Source: Eurosta solidaginis
Taxonomy: Eukaryota > Arthropoda > Insecta > Diptera > Tephritidae
DNA length: 64,000 nucleotides
Reading direction: 5' to 3'
NCBI RefSeq assembly: GCF_040869045.1
Contig: NC_090319.1
Span: 390,367,601 to 390,431,600, forward strand
The notes beneath the pieces were generated by a model. The model made no database searches. It saw only the letters and a list, made by a program, of their open reading frames with translations, and had not been told where the DNA came from. How positions within the stretch are numbered: the first letter of the stretch is position 1; the number at the start of each line of letters is the position of its first letter. A program made the translations under genes and the position numbers. Shown piece after piece: positions 55,598 through 64,000 of the stretch.

Positions 55598-55989
55598 ATA
55601 GTTTGAAGAGTTTGCTATATCTCTGTTCTGTATTTTTCATTTAAAATTAATTCACTTTACTATAAAAACAGTTTGCAGCAAAATATAACTTTCAGGATAA
55701 ATTCATACGGAGTATTTCTGAATAAATCGGTGTAGTATAAAAATAATAGTAAATAGATCATGTTTTTTTATACATATACAGATTTATTTCGGATTGATTC
55801 ATCTTACATTTAAAAATCAAGGCATTTTCAATTAGCAAAATTTATAAAACAAAGATGCATATACATCTATTTCCCGTAGTTTCATCTCATTGAGTGTAAT
55901 AAGAGCCGGAACATAATGTCATCAGCCAGTTAATAATATTCTGTCATAATATCTGAGAAAATTTGAATTTCACATTATATTAAAAAAAA

Positions 55990-56340
55990 AATAAATGTAA
56001 GGCGCGATAACCTCCGAAGAGATCTAAGGCCGAGCTTCTCTTCCAATTTGCGTCGTGCTCCTCTTGATTTTCCCTACAAATTGGCCGGACGGGACCTACA
56101 TGTTTTATGCCGACTCCGAACGGCATCTGCAAGGCAGATGAGTTTTAACTGAGAGCTTTTCATGGCAGAAATACACCCGGAGCGCTTGCCAGTCACTGCC
56201 GAGGGGCGACCCCGCTTATAAAAATTTTCTTTTAATTGAAAAACCTTATTTCTAAAATTTTGATGTTGCTTTACCCGGGAGTTGAACCCAGGGCATACGG
56301 TGCGATAGGCGGAGCACGCTACCATCACACCACGGTGGCC
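55990..56340 (-). mobile_element. tRNA-derived SINE, full length
   Basis: On the minus strand it starts GGCCACCGTGGTGTGATGGT, AGCGTGCTCCGCC (A-box region) and then GGGTTCAACTCCCGGG, a perfect B box (GGTTCAANTCC type) about 60 nt from the start. A roughly 270-bp body with GCCATGAAAAGCTCTCAGTT and TTCGGAGTCGGCATAAAACA follows, then the 3' end GAGGTTATCGCGCCTTACAT and TTATTTTTTTTTT. RNA polymerase III would transcribe it from the internal A/B boxes. A truncated copy is at 604-668. Confidence 0.88.
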
Positions 56341-56546
56341 GCCATTATATTCGTTTACAATAAAAGGTACATATTTTTTTCTTTTTATTCAAATTTTGGT
56401 TCATATATTCTGTATACTAAACTAAATTAATGTATAACATTGTATAACTTAAACATTCCTTTTTTTTATATAAGAGTATACAAATTGCAGTTTCGCTTAT
56501 TAAAAATAAATTAAAGCGATCGCTATAGCTATAAAAAATAGCCGCG

Positions 56547-58544
56547 TGTAAGAAAATACATCACTGTAAAGGAAGAAAAGAGAGATGGTGGACTTCCGGT
56601 TCATTATTGGATTGACGACTGAAGAATAAAGTATTAAGATAATTAATACGGACGTTTCTGCTGTTTTATTAACCATCGAAGGTAGAAATTACATCTCAGG
56701 TGTGTTAACGAACCTCGCGCACTATTATAAACAACTATTTTGTAAAATGGATGCTCAAGAAGGCATTATTAAAGTTTTAACTGAAAATAATGTAGATTTT
56801 CCTCCTACTGCCAACATTATACAATTACGCAGAGTACTGCAAAATATAGTTGGCGTGGGAGATAATAGCACCGCAAATACGATGAATACCACTCCGAACA
56901 CAAATATATTGGAGAACATTCCGGACAAAATGATTGATATAAACGCTGCCATTTCTATTGAGTCCTCTGCCGCCATTGCCGTTACCGCCGTTCATACCGC
57001 CGTTCCAACTGCCTCTACTGCCGATGTTTTGGTTGAATTCAATTCAACACCTGCCGTTCACTATGCTTTTCCTGCCGTTCCAACTGCCTCTACTACCGAT
57101 GTTTTGGTTGAATTCAATTCAACACCTGCCTTTCACGATGTTTTCGCTGCTGCCACTGCCGTCTGCTCTGCCACCCTGCCGTCACCGTCGTTCATACTGC
57201 CGCCACTGCCGTTCCAACTGCCTTTACTACCGACGTTTTGGTTGAATTCAATTCAACACCTGCCTTTCACGATGTTTTCGCTGCTGCCACTGCCGTCTGC
57301 TCTGCCGCCCCCGCCGTCACCGTCGTTCATACTGCCGCAACTGCCGTTCCAACTGCCTTTACTACCGACGTTTTGGTTGAATTCAATTCAACACCTAATG
57401 TTCACAATGTATTTGCTGCCGCCCCATCAAACTCTGCCCCAATTGACGCAAGAGCCACGAACATAAGTGTGGATGACGAACTGGTGGCGCTACGAAAACG
57501 TATGGAAATGTTAAAATTAATGAAAGAAATCGACGAGCTAAGAGCTAGTACTGGGGTACAAAAGCAACGTAGACTGGATTTTGCCGATATAGAACATGCT
57601 ATGCGTAAGTTCAGTGGTGATGATATATCAGTGACGGTGGGACATTTTCTTCAAGATTTCGAAGAAGTAATGGAGTCGTCAAGAGTAGACGACCGATTTA
57701 AATTCCTGGGTTTTCGTCGCTGCCTGGTGGGAACAGCCAAAGTTTTCCTTACCGCCACCAAAGCGTTAAGCTATGCCGAGTTAAAAAAGGCCCTTACGAC
57801 GGAATTTGACGTGCCGATACAGAAGAACGAAGTTTATAAGATGTTGGCAAGACGCAAGTGGGACAAAAAGAGCGAGCCATTACATTGCTACGTTTTATTG
57901 ATGCAGGCAATAGGAAAAGATATGCGAAACAGAAATCATCGAATTCATAATAGACGGCATAGGCAATGTAGTGCCAAATGCACATCTACTGTTACCGGCC
58001 AAAACACTTGATGAGTTGAAGGTATTAGTGAGCCGTTTTTAATGAAAATATTTCACAATAGAACCAGACTAATATTTGTTAGAAATTAAGTTATACTGTA
58101 TCGAGGTCGATTACAGTTTCAGATTGGCCGAGCGGTAACTCTGAACACAAATAGCGAATTGTATTAGATTAGGTATTAGATTAAGAAATGTACGATAGTG
58201 AGATAGAAATTACGGTATAATGTATCATGGTCAATACAGTGCGAGCTGTAACTCTGAACACAAATAGCGAATTGTATCAGATTAAGAAACGTATGAAAGT
58301 AAAAATAGAAATTAAGATAATGTATCGAGGTCGATACAATTTCAGGCTGACCGAGTTGTAAGATATAAATGCAACCATGTCAACTAATTAATAGAATAAG
58401 CAAAAATACATCACTGTAAAGGAAGAAAAGAGAAAATGGTGGACTTCCGGTTCATTATTGGATTAACGAATAAAGAATAAAGTATTAAGATAATTAATCC
58501 GAACGTTTCTGCTGTTTTATTAATCATCAAAGGTAGAATTTACA
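56547..58544 (+). mobile_element. Internally deleted Ty3/gypsy element with both LTRs
   Basis: A 4-bp duplication CGCG flanks it (56543-56546 and 58545-58548). The 5' LTR (56547-56693, TGTAAGAAAATACATC ... GGTAGAAATTACA) is 147 bp. The 3' LTR (58077-58544, TGTTAGAAATTAAG ... GGTAGAATTTACA) is 468 bp, so the 5' LTR has lost most of U3. The 3' LTR U3 holds about three degenerate repeats of roughly 105 bp with AATGTATC(G/A)(A/T)GGTCGATACA. Between the LTRs only gag remains; pol is gone. Confidence 0.85.
56747..58011 (+). pseudogene. Gag of the deleted gypsy element, with repeat expansion
   Basis: Start at ATG 56747 (MDAQEGIIKVLTENNVDFPP). A low-complexity middle has four imperfect repeats around DVLVEFNSTPAFHDVFAA (57026, 57101, 57236 and 57370). 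The end is the conserved capsid segment: RRLDFADIEHAMRKFSGDDI, HFLQDFEEVMESSRVDDRFK, GTAKVFLTATKALSYAELKK and [30 protein letters not shown] frameshift inside the repeats (between about 57170 and 57240) splits it into two overlapping frames, and another follows IGKDMRNR. Particle-forming protein in intact elements; not functional here. Confidence 0.82.
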
Positions 58545-58610
58545 CGCGATTCAAAAATAGCCATCACTGTTTTCACTGATACTTCAAAATAGCTGTATCG
58601 GCCATCACTA

Positions 58611-58800
58611 TATGACATTACTTTATTTTGTCTTGGATTCCAAGCTGGAAAAATTTGACGAAATTTTTTCGGAACTTCAAAATATAAAAATAATTTCTGC
58701 CATGAGAAAACGAGATCACTATGCCCCCCAAAATTAGTAATTTTTACATGTTTTTATGTTTTAAATTAAATTTTTTGTTAACATTTTTAACAATAACAAG
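58611..58800 (+). repeat. Dispersed repeat shared with 41440-41605
   Basis: ATTACTTTATTTTGTCTTGG, ATTCCAAGCTGG, TTTTTTCGGAACTTCAAAAT and ATTTCTGCCATGAGAAAACG match the reverse complement of 41440-41605. It was the landing site of the hAT element. Confidence 0.7.
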
Positions 58801-60120
58801 GTGCCTAAGTTCGGGTGTAACCGAATATTATATAGTCAGCGTGAGCTTCAGTTGTACATTTCATTTGAGATAAATTACTTTTCTACATAACACGTGGCAC
58901 TGACCGTTCAAAAAAAATGTCTCCCCATTTCCTCTTACAATAAAACTTGATAAGTTAAATGTCATTGTTTCAAAACTATTTTCTGCTAAGTTATAGCTTA
59001 TTATTCTAGTCTGCGACCCTTTTAAACTTGTTTTATATCTAAGTTGCCGTAGTCTTTAACCGATCCCGTCCATTTATATTAGAAATACTTTCTTCTATAA
59101 GGAAAATATGTGTACACAATTTCAATACGATATGTTAATTTTTCTTCGAGTTATGGCTCCCGAAACATAGAAAATTGCTTAGTCATAAAAGGGGAGGTGC
59201 CACACCCATTTTCAAAAATTTTAGTGTTTTCCAATTAAATGCTATTATTCAATTTAGAAAGTAAAATTCTATTGATATTATTTTTGTCTACGACCTTTTT
59301 AAAAATCTTTTATGTAAAAGTGGGCGTGGGGTTTAACCGATCTCGTCCATTTTTTCTAGAAATATTTCCTGGTATAGGGAACATTTGTGGATCCAATTTT
59401 ATTACGATCCGTTAATTTTTCTTCGAGTTGTGGCTCCCGAAACATAGAAAAATCAGGTTTTTCTGTTTTCCAAAATGTTATATATATAAACGGTGGGCGT
59501 GGTTATCATCCGATTTCGCCCATTTTCAATAACAATCTATTCTGGGTCCAAATAAGTGAGTGGCTCATTCTGCTGAGCTGATAGCTTCTGGGTTGACCGG
59601 AATCAAATGCATTCTGACAGCATAAATAATAAAACTGTGTAATCATACGTTTTGGAGTAGGGCAGGATTGAGAACACGTCCTTCCAACCTCCCAATGAGA
59701 TGACTCCAAGATTCGCCCGTTGGGACCACCAGTTCCCATGCTGATCGGAATCTCATGCATTCCGACACCCCAAATCCTAGAAATCCTATTATTATTAAAA
59801 TGTATTTATAATTTGTTATAATCTAAGTTTTAGGCTTAAAACGCCGTAATAATAAATAAATAGTAATAACAATAATAAGCTCGTGTACCAAATTTGGTGA
59901 AGATATCTCAATATTTTTTCATGTTGTTGTGCTTACGGACAGACGGACGAACGGACATGGCTCAATCAAATTTGTTTTCGATACTGATGAATTTGATATA
60001 TGGAAGTCTATATCTATCTCGTTTCCGTTATACCTGTACAACCAACCGTTGTCCAATCAAAGATAATATACACTGTGTGCAAAGCACGCTGAGTATAAAA
60101 ACGATGAAAATTACACGGGA
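58801..60120 (+). repeat. Degenerate dispersed repeat (AAGTTCGGGTGTAACCGAA)
   Basis: Begins GGTGCCTAAGTTCGGGTGTA, ACCGAATATTATATAGTC and contains twice a block with CTTCGAGTT(A/G)TGGCTCCCGAAACATAG (59140 and 59420) and CGATCCCGTCCATT / CGATCTCGTCCATT. It ends with ACGGACAGACGGACGAACGG, CATGGCTCAATC at 59933. This looks like one long ancient non-coding element with internal duplication. It is interrupted by 59557-59873. Confidence 0.55.
59557..59873 (+). mobile_element. CR1-like 3' UTR copy with AATAAG duplication
   Basis: 317 bp with two copies of the hairpin module (GACCGGAATC...GCATTCTGACAGC at 59597; GATCGGAATCTCATGCATTCCGAC at 59741) and the same 3' end as 26918-27880 (GTTTTAGGCTTAAAACGCCGTAATAATAAA). 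AATAAG at 59551-59556 and 59874-59879 is a likely target duplication. It is a 5'-truncated, UTR-only insertion. Confidence 0.75.
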
Positions 60121-60870
60121 AATTGATTTCGGTCTCTGAAGGTTCACTTTTTTCAGAAGAAAATTGATTTTAGTTGTGTGAAAGTTGATTTAGTCGCAAT
60201 ACAAACTGGCTCGTTTGTTTTTTATGAACTATACAATCTAGTTCCTTGTATTTGGTTAGTTTTTTGAAATATAGTTTACACATTTACAGCAGTACTGAAA
60301 CCGATTAGCAGAGAGGGGAAATATAAGAGAAAATACAAGAAAAATACAGAGAAAATAAAAGTGTCATATAGGTATAACGGTCTGAAAAGGTCGGCAAATA
60401 GTCAGAATCGGCATGAAGTATGCCCCGTACTCAGTTCTCTGATAATTGGAGGTATGATAGGGACAGTTGTCAAACATAAGGAATCCAGTCCCGGGATCCC
60501 CGATCCCAAATCCTGGGCTCCCTTGATATTTTACATTCTAAAAATCCGGGATTACATTTAAATAAATGTCTGGATCTCATACTGCAAATTTAAATATTTC
60601 TAATTAGTTAAGTTTCAATACACAGGAAATCCTCTTTTCCAGGTAAATTATAGCCTGTTTTAGACGTTTCAAATTTCAATTACCCGATTTCAAAAGAAAC
60701 AGATATTCTTCTAATATTCTGTCCTCTGGCCGTCCATTTTTCCGTTCGGTATGTCTATAATAAATCTTAAATAATACCAGAAGATTGCGCAATGCGCATG
60801 TAAATATTAGATCAGCTGTTTTTTATGACGTATGAAATGACACTTTTCCTTTAGCATTTTTTTTATCACT
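60121..60870. other. No gene seen
   Basis: AT-rich spacer; a 66-codon frame at 60361-60561 has no motif. Confidence 0.35.
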
Positions 60871-61294
60871 AGGGGGACTCATGTAACCGTATAAATGCCT
60901 TATAAAGTGTGTAAACGTATAAATTTATCTAGTGCGTAAACGAGCGGTCGAATTTTGTATGAAAAATCATTCACACAATTTGTATAAATTTAAGCGCACA
61001 TTTCATTGTGTAAACGCGGTAAACTCAAAGGAATGCAACCTTGCTGACATTACAGCAGGCATTTTCATCAGAAATCTCCAACATCAGCAAGTAACGGCGT
61101 TTTAGTTTTGATTTTTCACTTAATCTTGGCATTTTTTAATTTGTATAACAATCAAAAAAAATTTGTTTGGCAATAATACCGCTGATAAACAATCAAGTTT
61201 ATCAAGAGTATTACTAGGTGCGCTCATATAACAGCGTGTGTAAATGGATATAATTTTACACCTTATAAATTTATATGCTTTCATGTGTCCCCCT
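60871..61294. mobile_element. MITE, ~424 bp, AGGGGGAC...GTCCCCCT ends
   Basis: AGGGGGACTCATGTAACCGT, ATAAATGCCTTATAA at the left is mirrored by TTATAAATTTATATGC, TTTCATGTGTCCCCCT at the right. ACT on both flanks (60868-60870; 61295-61297 as ACT) or a TA dinucleotide may be the target duplication. Interior repeats of GTGTAAACG-type motifs. No coding capacity. Confidence 0.7.
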
Positions 61295-61539
61295 ACTCTT
61301 TTTTTCATTCACTCAAGGGTCAACTTGAATGAAAGTGTGATATCTTATCTGTCAACTGCCTGACAGGATGTTCAATATGGCTACATTTTAGCGTTTTGGC
61401 AGGGTGTTCAATATGGCGGCGCATAGCCCCGCCTATCTTCAGCGGGTGATAGAAAGAGATGCAGAATGAGATAGCGATAGTCAATTACAAATAAGGTGAT
61501 CCAATCACTTTGGAATTTTGACGCTTATGCACTCTTAGT
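61295..61539. other. Spacer with a short direct repeat
   Basis: GTTCAATATGGC occurs twice (61370 and 61407) with related flanks (GACAGGAT / GGCAGGGT). No gene. Confidence 0.4.
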
Positions 61540-61812
61540 CATAGTGTACCTATACAAGTGTGTTCACTAAGCGATAAACGTCAAAACTACAAACAGCCTC
61601 GCTCACCTGATGGAAATCTCAGGTCTAGAGTCGCATTTTTGGTCTCAACGACAACATTGTTGTCTACAAATCGTCTCGACTTTTTCAATTTTTCAATCAT
61701 TCGGCGCATTCGGTAATGGTATCCATTTTGAATTCGCTGTCATGCCGAATCCAGCGAGTGCCTGTCAGAATGCTTGACAGATAAGTCAACACACTTGTAC
61801 TTGTACACTATG
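61540..61812 (+). mobile_element. MITE copy 1, 273 bp, CATAGTGTAC ends, 8-bp TSD
   Basis: Ends CATAGTGTACCTATACAAGT and ACTTGTACTTGTACACTATG are inverted repeats. Exact duplication CTCTTAGT at 61532-61539 and 61813-61820. The body is shared, in reverse complement, with copy 2. The 8-bp duplication fits hAT or P-type transposons. Non-coding. Confidence 0.92.
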
Positions 61813-61841
61813 CTCTTAGTTTCATTCTCAATGCCATACGG

Positions 61842-62115
61842 CATAGTGTACAAGTACAAGTGTGTTGACTTATCTGTCAAGCATTCTGACAGGCACTCGC
61901 TGGATTCGGAATGACAGCGAATTCAAAATGGATACCATTACCGAATGCTCCGAATGATTGAAAAATTGAAAAAGTCCATACGATTGGTAGTCAAAAATGT
62001 TGTCGTTGAGACCAAAAATGCGACTCTAGACCTGAGATTTCCATCAGGTGAGCGAGGCTGTTTGTAGTTTTGACGTTTATCGCTTAGTGAACACACTTGG
62101 TATAGGTACACTATG
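61842..62115 (-). mobile_element. MITE copy 2, 274 bp, opposite orientation
   Basis: Reverse complement of copy 1 with about 95 percent identity by eye. Own exact duplication CCATACGG at 61834-61841 and 62116-62123. It is separated from copy 1 by 29 bp, duplications included. Confidence 0.92.
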
Positions 62116-62543
62116 CCATACGGTTCACATTGTTGTTGCGTTTGCATGTTAAATTTCTATACGTATCTGAATCACGCTTCATTGGAACGTCACAAAAAAC
62201 ACCGGGTTGGATTTTATATAAGGTGCCCCGATTTTCAAACTTTTGTTGATTTGTAGGGGTAGAGAGGGTCTTAAAAATCACCAAAATGGACTACGCAGCT
62301 AGGAAACTCTTAGTTTATGAAATATAAGCGTTTAAATTTCCAAATTTAGTAACATGGCAACTTAAGTCCTGCGCCTAAAATTCGGGTCGCACATGTCGAT
62401 AGCGGTATCAAAAGATGCGTATTTTCGTCAAGATTCAGAATCCTAAAGCAGAAACTATATTTTTTATTTCGTTTAAAAGTTATTCGCGGAAAACGAAAAC
62501 GGAAAAACCCTTTTTTCGTTGCAATTAAACAAACGAAAACATA
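62116..62543. other. No gene recognised
   Basis: AT-rich sequence with GGTAGAGAGGGTCTTAAAAA and similar text, probably an old repeat; no protein motif. Confidence 0.35.
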
Positions 62544-63232
62544 TGTTGTTGTTGTAGCAATGTTTCGCCCGACCTAATAGCTGCGACCGATCACAAATTG
62601 TCATCAATATCCTCTAACGGGAAACTTGCTGTTTCGACAGGGGTGGACCATAATGAAAATGGTATTAGAGGCGTTGGTTCCACGTTACAATTAAAGAGAT
62701 GGTTGGTGTCATGTGGGGACACATTGCAAGCGGGGCATACATTTTGTATGTCGGGGTTGATTCTGGATATGTAACAGTTTAACCTGTTACAGTATCCAGA
62801 ACGAAGTTGAGCCAGAGTGACCCGCGTGTCCATGGGGAGTATGCGTTCCTCTTCCGCAAGTTTTGGGTACTGTTCCCTGAGTACTGGATTCACCGGGCAA
62901 TTTCCGGCATAAAGGTCCGACGCTTGTTTGTGGAGTTCACCAAGGACCTGCTTATGTTTTTTGCTTCATAGGGCTGAGTTCTCAGGTGCCGTATTTCCTC
63001 AAAATGCTTACGAAGATGACTCCTTAAGTCCCTAGGCGGTGCTGGCTCATCAATCAGATGTCTGTTGCGATGCCCAAGTTCAGTTCCTGTTTGGTTAGCA
63101 TCTCATTTCTCTCCCTGATGGGGAGTATTCTCGCCTCATTATGTAGATGGTGTTCTGGTGACATAAAAAGACAGCCCGTGGCGATTCTGAACGCAGTATT
63201 TTGGCTGGCCTGTAGCTTCTTCCAGTGGGTAG
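62544..63232 (-). mobile_element. Jockey-like element, 3' end
   Basis: On the minus strand it runs from TTHWKKLQASQNTAFRIATG, PEHHLHNEARILPIRERNEM through LAEEERILPMDTRVTLAQLR and CPACNVSPHDTNHLFNC to the GGTCGCAGCTATTAGG end and a GCTACAACAACAACA tail at 62544. It is continuous upstream with the deletion derivative at 63233-63988. A frameshift lies near 63060-62900. Confidence 0.88.
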
Positions 63233-63988
63233 TTTTTAGGCTTAGGGCTCGCGTAGCATGCAAACGGCTGGCCAATTGCTTTGTATGTGGTAATGAAACG
63301 AGCCGAAGAGGATTCAATGACCTTGCGGAAAGCACGCTCCCCTTGGCGGGCATCAGTTGGAACAGGGAGGGCAGCAAAGCGGTTGTCTGTAAAGGATTTG
63401 TATTCGTCTCACTTTCCTTTTTTAAAGTTAATGAAAGTGCGTTTTTCTGCGACGATTAAGTCGGCGGGACGCTCGAGCGAAATAAGTATAGGCAGGTGGT
63501 CGGATGCCAATGTTACCATCGGCTGCCAGTTGAGGCAGTTTACGAGTTCTGCGCTCACGATTGAAATATCCGGCGAACTGTGACAACTTCCTACCATATG
63601 TGTGGGGGCGTTTTTAGGCTTAGGGGACGCGTAGCACGCAAACGGCTGGCCAATTGCTTTGTATGCGGGAATGAAACGAGCCGAAGCGGATTCAATGACC
63701 TTGCGGAAAGCACGCTCCCCTTGGCGGGCATCAGTTGGAATAGGGAGGGCAGCAAAGCGGTTGTCTGTAAAGGATTTGTATTCGTCCCACTTTCCCTTTT
63801 TAAAGTTAATGAAAGTGCGTTTTTCTGCGACGATGAAGTCGGCGGGACGCTCGAGCGAAATAAGTATAGGCAGGTGGTCGGATGCCATTGTTACCATCGG
63901 CTGCCAGTTGACGCAGTTTACGAGTTCTGCGCTCACGATTGAAATATCCGGCGAACTGTGACAACTTCCTACCATACGTGTGGGGGCG
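63233..63988 (-). mobile_element. Jockey-like deletion derivative, 378-bp unit twice
   Basis: Two direct 378-bp units (63233-63610 and 63611-63988) differ at a handful of sites. Each encodes, on the minus strand, the end of the apurinic endonuclease (VGSCHSSPDISIVSAELVNC, then SDHLPILISLERPADFIVAE with the S-D-H catalytic motif, and KWDEYKSFTDNRFAALPIPT). It is followed without a break by YKAIGQPFACYASP, which in the best copy (50900-50950) lies far downstream in the RT thumb. So a single deletion removed the whole RT core and the result was then duplicated in tandem, keeping one open frame of 188 codons. The element continues past the right edge of the window. Confidence 0.88.
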
Positions 63989-64000
63989 TCTCCGTTTATA

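Larger units (their letters stand above)
54293..58610. mobile_element. hAT-type element, 4318 bp, with nested insertions
   Basis: Termini TAGTGATGGAACGATA and (reverse complement of the right end) TAGTGATGGCCGATA are inverted repeats, flanked by exact 8-bp TATGACAT duplications. Own sequence is 54293-55078, 55602-55989, 56341-56546 and 58549-58610; it carries many GCGATA and AGTGATAG motifs near the ends and no transposase that I can see. Inserted into it are a solo LTR, a tRNA-derived SINE and an internally deleted gypsy element. It is non-autonomous or eroded. Confidence 0.82.

Noticed and set aside
56280..56340. A functional tRNA gene (B box GGGTTCAACTCCCGGG)
   Set aside because: No cloverleaf could be completed and the sequence continues into a SINE body with a 3' A/T tail; it is the tRNA-derived head of a SINE.

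Overview
The window is a gene-poor, transposon-dominated stretch of a higher dipteran nuclear genome. I would guess a tephritid fruit fly or a close relative, but the sequence does not fix the genus. The grounds are: a few fly-type host genes with GT-AG introns of about 60-70 bp; very AT-rich spacers; and dense, mutually nested retrotransposons (Jockey-like, CR1-like, LOA, R1-like, RTE-like, Penelope, Ty3/gypsy, BEL/Pao), hAT-type DNA transposons, MITEs, a tRNA-derived SINE and Helentron remnants. There are no bacterial-type operons, CRISPR arrays, rRNA or tRNA genes.

Host genes. Only two look potentially functional. The first is the first coding exon of a TASK-type two-pore potassium channel (minus strand, 5300-5426). 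Its remaining exons must lie left of the window, so the first 5.3 kb is probably its repeat-filled first intron. The second is a complete three-exon PSMD9 (26S proteasome assembly factor) gene on the minus strand (53388-54164). Three other host loci occur only as broken pieces: succinyl-CoA synthetase alpha (29500-30010), the start of Cdc5 (34537-34812) and an Atg18/WIPI autophagy gene (38795-39472). The first two keep introns, so they arose from genomic DNA rather than by retrocopying. Two further coding-like stretches (26289-26540 and 44500-45030) are unrecognised.

Layout. 1-5 kb: repeats, a 129-bp satellite-like array and a dead hAT transposase. 5-12 kb: the TASK exon, RTE-like fragments, a fold-back minisatellite and a Helentron endonuclease remnant. 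12-20 kb: a Penelope 3' end with a hammerhead-like motif, then a 3.6-kb segment (CR1-like element plus MITE and SINE-like repeat) that recurs as a shorter derivative at 17.8-20.2 kb. 20.7-24.5 kb: a SAP-domain gypsy gag split by a 3154-bp hAT with an exact 8-bp target duplication; the hAT itself carries LOA and Jockey-like debris. 25-31 kb: R1, CR1 and Jockey-like pieces, the Scs-alpha pseudogene and a perfect MITE. 31-39.5 kb: a mag-like gypsy gag, a long fold-back region, the Cdc5 piece, a LOA element and the Atg18 piece. 39.5-45.5 kb: a 400-bp tandem array, a gypsy protease split by a LOA insertion, and an LTR. 47-53.3 kb: a BEL/Pao element truncated by stacked Jockey-like fragments. 53.4-58.6 kb: PSMD9, with a 4318-bp hAT-bounded nest of insertions about 130 bp upstream of its start. 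58.6-64 kb: degenerate repeats, MITEs (two of one family in inverted orientation) and a tandemly duplicated Jockey-like deletion derivative at the right edge.

No new enzymatic system is evident. The main interest is structural: datable nested insertions with intact target duplications, capture of host and retroelement sequence, inverted MITE pairs, and repeat-borne hairpins. All calls are from reading the sequence; no database search was run.
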